Part shown: in pieces, positions 60,131-64,000 of the stretch
Layout of the letters: each line of letters starts with the position of its first letter
Numbering within the stretch: position 1 is the stretch's first letter
Virus record (IMG/VR): IMGVR_UViG_3300018412_000013
Coordinates: 41,334-105,333 of that record
DNA: 64,000 nucleotides
DNA from: a virus
Reading direction: 5' to 3' (one strand)
Made by a program: the position numbers and the translations under genes
The notes under the pieces: generated by a model
Told to the model about the DNA's origin: nothing
The model's input: the letters and a program-made list of their open reading frames with translations, nothing else
Databases searched by the model: none

Positions 60131-61328
60131 GTGGGAACCATCGAAAAGTTACTCAATCGTTCTGAGTTAACAGGTACAACCGATCTTATTACCCCATATG
60201 GAAGTCCAGACTCCAGCCCGCGTTTACACATGGTCGCCGCCCAGTCCCAACAGGCAATGCAGCCATTACGCCCAGATATCCCTATCTCTTTGACAGGTTA
60301 CGAAGTACAGATGTCTAAGACGACAATGGCCATCACGATGCCCTGTGACGCTATTATCGAGGACATCATCTCGCATCACGTATCCGCCGTTATGTCACAG
60401 CGTGACACGGTAACCAAAACGATAGTCTATCAAGACGTAGATACGGGTGAGTATGGGAGTATTGAGCTAGAAGGGTATTTCCGAGCACACGACGTGTTTG
60501 GGGCACGTTTAAACCTAACCCCAGAAGGTCAGCGTCTGCGCCCTGGCATGCAGGTCAAAAAGGATACAATTCTCGCTCACTCAAATGGCGCTAATGTTGG
60601 TGGTGTGTATACTACGTCATTAACCACTGAAGTGGCTAACCTATCATTAAACGGCGTTATAGAAGACGGACTGATTGTTTCTGAAGAGTTCCTGAAAAGA
60701 GCTGCGCCTGTGGCGATGGCATCGCGTGATATTGAAACCGGAAAAGAGCGTTATTTCGTTGGAGTATATAGCGAAGGTGGCGTATTCCGTGCCTTTCCCG
60801 GACCAGGCGAAAAGATACGTGACGACAACTTAGTTTTCGCTACGCGTAACTATGACCCATTGTTAGACTGTGTCTATATGCTAGAAGACATGGTTGATAC
60901 TGTGGACTTTGCCTATGACGAATGCGTCTTTGCACCACCAGAGTGTGAAAATGCTAAAGTGGTAGATGTTACTGTATATAGCTCACCTTCAACCTCGCGC
61001 TTACGTCAGACTCCACCTACCATGGAAGAGTCCTTAAACGTTTACCGTGAACAGAAAGGACACTACTGTAATAAACTGGTTGATATCTACCGTCGGCTAA
61101 GAAAGCAAGAAGGGAATCGCTTAAAGCTATCACCGAAGCTAGAAGAGCTACTTACCTATGCGCTGGCAGATAAGCCGAATGACCAACCTCGTTCAAACAA
61201 CTATTCTGGTGCAGGTACGGTTCAGTACACCTATAAGGCTAAGCAGATTGATGAGTGGTACGTATCAATTGAATTAGCCTGGATGTACGATTTAAGCTAC
61301 GGTGCAAAATTCGCGGACTTACACGGAT
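60131..61328 (+). CDS. RNA polymerase beta C-terminal half, exon 1
   Basis: phiKZ gp71-73-like nvRNAP subunit. GTG 60131 has AAGGAG at 60118-60123; the upstream ATG 60068 falls at the promoter and is rejected. Exon 1 codes about 399 residues, including LNGVIEDGLIVSEEF (matching NFEDSILISE of bacterial beta) and ends SYGAKFADLHG, the counterpart of GDKMAGRHG with one of the two catalytic lysines. The frame is then closed by the intron at 61357. The splice site at U61328 fits the group I rule. Confidence 0.85.
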
Positions 61329-63210
61329 GTTTCTCTATAAGGACTGATTTTAATTAGTAACAAATGTACCAATAGTATGTATTTAAATTTTAATAGTGCG
61401 AGAATACAACTATGTTTTGGTACATTCCAGGAACAAACGATTGGGCGATTGATGAAGAACATATTCTTCGTAGTCCAGAAGGAAAACTCATCCGGCCGAG
61501 TGTTAACCAAAGGGTTAGATTAACCCTGTACGGTAAACCAACGGCTACTTCATTGAAGCGTCTATTCCTTTTAGCGCATCATGACATGTTTTTACCAGAT
61601 AGAAGTCTAGAGGGGCTCCAAAACGTTAAGTTTGTCCCTCAAGAGAAATCTGGCTTTACTGAAAGTAGTGGGTTCATGCCTATCTTCAAGGAACCCATTC
61701 ACATTAATAAGGATTTTCGCGTATGTCCACTATGCCCAAGTCTGGCCGTAAATAAGGAGGGTACTAAAATTTATTGCTGGAGGACTGATAAGTATCTAAA
61801 TGTTTATAGTCTCGCCGGTTACCGATACCTTACTCACTACGGCCGAAATTACAGGGTTCATAGATTAGTAGCATCGGCATGGGTAGAAAATCCAAATCCT
61901 CGGACTAAACCGGTTGTTAATCACATTGACCACAATAGAGATAACCCGCATTATCTTAACTTAGAATGGTGTACCCAGCAAGAAAATGCCGAGGCTATGG
62001 TGGAATATGGAAACAGCGCTACAGCCATCGAGTGTAAAGTTAGAGACTTTGTAACGGGCGTGGTAACTATTTATCCTAGTGTCAATGCCGTCGCTAAGGC
62101 GTTAGGTTTAAAACCACCAATACATTTAAGTACTTTAATGTCTACCAACCCTTATCGTCTTTATATGGACCGCTACGAAATAAAGCCACTGATGGATCAG
62201 ACCCCATGGAAAAAGATATCTCCAGGAGAATCCAGGAAGTCCCAGTACACATTTGCAGTCTACGAGTCACCTGGTAATGCCTTGATTTATCATGATCGTA
62301 TGCAGGTACAGAAAAACTATAAGATATGGAACGTTCCTAACATCGAGCGCCTAATCGATAAGTTTTCTGAACTCCATCCTGACAAACGTATCTATTATTG
62401 CAAAAACTATATACATGAGACTATACAGTCGATGCGTATAGGCACATGGGAAATTAAGGAGTGGGCTTCAATACGAGAAGCCTCTAGAAAACTTAATGTC
62501 AGTTTTTCGGCCATACATGGAGTTATCCGTGATAACGCTTCTTCTAGAGAAGTTAAAGGTTACCTCTTTAGAACAACATCCTCGTTGCCGTGGGAACGCA
62601 ATGTAGATGCATTTAAAAGTAAAAAAATGAGTTTAAAAGCAGTGCACGAAAAGGACGGAAGTACAATCAACTTTGTATCTCTGCGTGCCGCCGCCACCCA
62701 CTTTAACTGTGATAGAAGCACCGTTAAAAGATGGATACGTAAAAAAATTGTTTTGTTCGGTTACTTTTTAAACAAAAGTTAATAGCATCCCTTAGCCAGT
62801 AATGGCTTTGAACAAACTCCTCTAATTGCGGGAAGTTCTTGGTGAAACTTACTACCAACTTAATGCGGAAACGTAATTAAGGGCGCAGCTAATCACTGCG
62901 GTATGGTAAAAAGGTAAGTGGAAAGAAAATCGACGCAGCGAAGTTCCTAAGTCTATTAACAGATATGGAATGAGTTCAACGACTATCGAAAGGATAGCCA
63001 TAGTGGTGACATTATGGTGAATAACTGAGTAGAGTACAGCCACAGGCTTATGGTGGCCCTGGAGAACAGGATAGCGCACATGCGTAATGGAAACGGGGAG
63101 CCCCTACCTCATCTTTATAAAGATGTCGAGGGTGATGATATAGTCTGCCCCTTATGGCGACATAAGGCGGGTGTCTGAGCACACCGGGTCAACAATTGCA
63201 CGTTGATTGG
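61329..63210 (+). ncRNA. Group I intron in the beta gene
   Basis: After the internal HNH gene the ribozyme core is clear: P-like AATTGCGGGAAGTTC (62825), Q-like AATCGACGCAGC (62928), R-like GAGTTCAACGACTAT (62970) and S-like GATGATATAGTCTG (63133). It ends in G at 63210. phiKZ carries an intron in the equivalent gene (gp71-73). Subgroup IA by the P and P7 elements; exact ends need RT-PCR. Confidence 0.85.
61412..62782 (+). CDS. Intron-encoded HNH homing endonuclease, 456 aa
   Basis: Larger than usual. HNH_3 core VVNHIDHNRDNPHYLNLEWC with NAEAMVEYG after it (about 168-200). An N-terminal extension carries CPLC and YCW, a possible zinc site. Downstream NUMOD-like repeats: SVNAVAKALGL, SIREASRKLNVSFSAIHGVI and SLRAAATHFNCDRSTVKRWI. 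Probably nicks intron-less beta alleles. Its sequence is unlike the endonuclease of the first intron beyond the HNH core. Confidence 0.82.
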   Translation: MFWYIPGTNDWAIDEEHILRSPEGKLIRPSVNQRVRLTLYGKPTATSLKRLFLLAHHDMFLPDRSLEGLQNVKFVPQEKSGFTESSGFMPIFKEPIHINKDFRVCPLCPSLAVNKEGTKIYCWRTDKYLNVYSLAGYRYLTHYGRNYRVHRLVASAWVENPNPRTKPVVNHIDHNRDNPHYLNLEWCTQQENAEAMVEYGNSATAIECKVRDFVTGVVTIYPSVNAVAKALGLKPPIHLSTLMSTNPYRLYMDRYEIKPLMDQTPWKKISPGESRKSQYTFAVYESPGNALIYHDRMQVQKNYKIWNVPNIERLIDKFSELHPDKRIYYCKNYIHETIQSMRIGTWEIKEWASIREASRKLNVSFSAIHGVIRDNASSREVKGYLFRTTSSLPWERNVDAFKSKKMSLKAVHEKDGSTINFVSLRAAATHFNCDRSTVKRWIRKKIVLFGYFLNKS

Positions 63211-64000
63211 ACAAAGGGAAAGGCGTAGTCTGTGAAATTCGTCCACGTAGCCAAATGCCACGTGATGACTTCGGCAATATTGCCGATGTAGTACAATCAG
63301 GAATCTCTGTCTTTGCCCGTATGAATATCGGGCAAGAATATGAGCGTTACATTAATGCCGCATGTCGAGACGTGTCTAAAGATATGCGTAGAATGAATGC
63401 AGAAGGAGAATGGCTAGAAGCATTTAACCATGGTATGGGACTAATCCGTATTGTCTCACCGGAACAATACGAGCACTATCTTAAGGTTAAAAATACTGAC
63501 CTTAAGAAACGTGAATGGGTAGACAGTGTTGCTGAAGATATACTGCGTCTATTAGTGCGTCCGGATTCCGGAATACTAAGCAAAGAGCTTATCACTGCGA
63601 TTCGAGAATATCGTCGTCCCGATAAGTCACCTATTACTTATTATAACTATGACGGTAATCTTATCCGCACTGAAAAGACGGCTTTAATCGGTCCTAAACA
63701 AATGATTGTCTTAGATAAGTCATCGTTTAAACCAATGGCGGTAGCCGTATCCCGACGTCAACAACATGGTTTACCAGCGACCACCAACAAACGCACCAAG
63801 GTTGCCTTCCCGACTAACCGACAGCCGCCGAGAAGTTGGGGTGAAACCGAAAACCGAAATCTGTGTGCCGCAATGGGAGGTGAAGCCGTATTGTACCAAA
63901 CAGACCAATCCACTAACCCAGACGCAACGCGCAATGCATTAGAGAGCATGTTACGTAAACCTAAGCCATTTAAAACCTTTAAGCACTTAGACCGCACTAA
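63211..64000 (+). CDS. RNA polymerase beta C-terminal half, exon 2 (partial)
   Basis: Joined in frame (G-Y-KGKGVV across the junction), then CEIRPRSQMPRDDFGNIADV and SVFARMNIGQEYERY, matching bacterial beta KGVISKINPIEDMPY and VPSRMNIGQILE. The Lys of KG is the second catalytic lysine. Near the window end, NRNLCAAMGGEAVLYQ precedes the final helix. The reading frame is open at the edge. Confidence 0.88.

Overview
The window is a piece of a jumbo, nucleus-forming myovirus of the phiKZ type (Chimalliviridae-like), infecting a Gram-negative host that I cannot name from this sequence. The diagnosis rests on a set of hallmark genes: a PhuZ-type tubulin (30160-31161), a protein with the size, context and sequence character of the nuclear shell protein chimallin/ChmA (39590-41467), split beta and beta' subunits of a multisubunit phage RNA polymerase, a divergent family-B-like DNA polymerase, a T4-gp21-like prohead protease, and a tail tube / tail sheath / virion / terminase block whose order matches phiKZ. 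Genes are densely packed, mostly on the plus strand.

Layout. 1-3.6 kb: virion or assembly genes ending in the prohead protease. 3.6-7.3 kb: small genes, including a tandem run of membrane proteins that share an MFA(T/A)IK start. 7.3-18.2 kb: tail tube and sheath (minus), three large virion genes and the large terminase (plus). 18.2-23.1 kb: a minus-strand gene, small genes, a protein with an SSB-like acidic tip, and a CCA-adding tRNA nucleotidyltransferase. 23.1-24.2 kb: an AT-rich non-coding stretch rich in hairpins. 24.2-29.1 kb: small accessory genes with a second hairpin-rich gap. 29.3-31.2 kb: a minus-strand gene and PhuZ. 31.2-34.9 kb: nine overlapping small genes, two of them carrying the same zinc module. 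35-45.3 kb: DNA polymerase, chimallin, DEDD exonuclease, and the beta' N-terminal half interrupted by a group I intron. 45.3-54.7 kb: small genes, an Mre11/SbcD-like phosphoesterase, and two IscB nucleases each preceded by an omega-RNA (HEARO). 54.8-64 kb: three large genes and the beta C-terminal half, interrupted by a second group I intron; the last exon runs off the window.

The most exciting content is the selfish-nuclease layer. Two complete IscB-omegaRNA units lie 3.3 kb apart; their RNA stems differ by compensatory changes, so both RNAs are probably folded and functional. Each predicted guide reads the last codons of the phage gene it adjoins, which suggests RNA-guided homing into unoccupied alleles of relatives. 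Two group I introns with HNH endonucleases interrupt the two most conserved active-site motifs of the phage RNA polymerase (NAD/FDGD in beta', HG-x-KG in beta). All four elements fall within about 20 kb.

Regulation. A short intergenic motif, AAAACCTATATTAC and variants, recurs about ten times in front of gene groups and resembles the phiKZ early promoter TATATTAC. A longer version is duplicated in front of chimallin and the membrane-protein run. Several leaders contain a terminator-like hairpin between this motif and the start codon. All homology calls come from reading motifs by eye; no searches were run.
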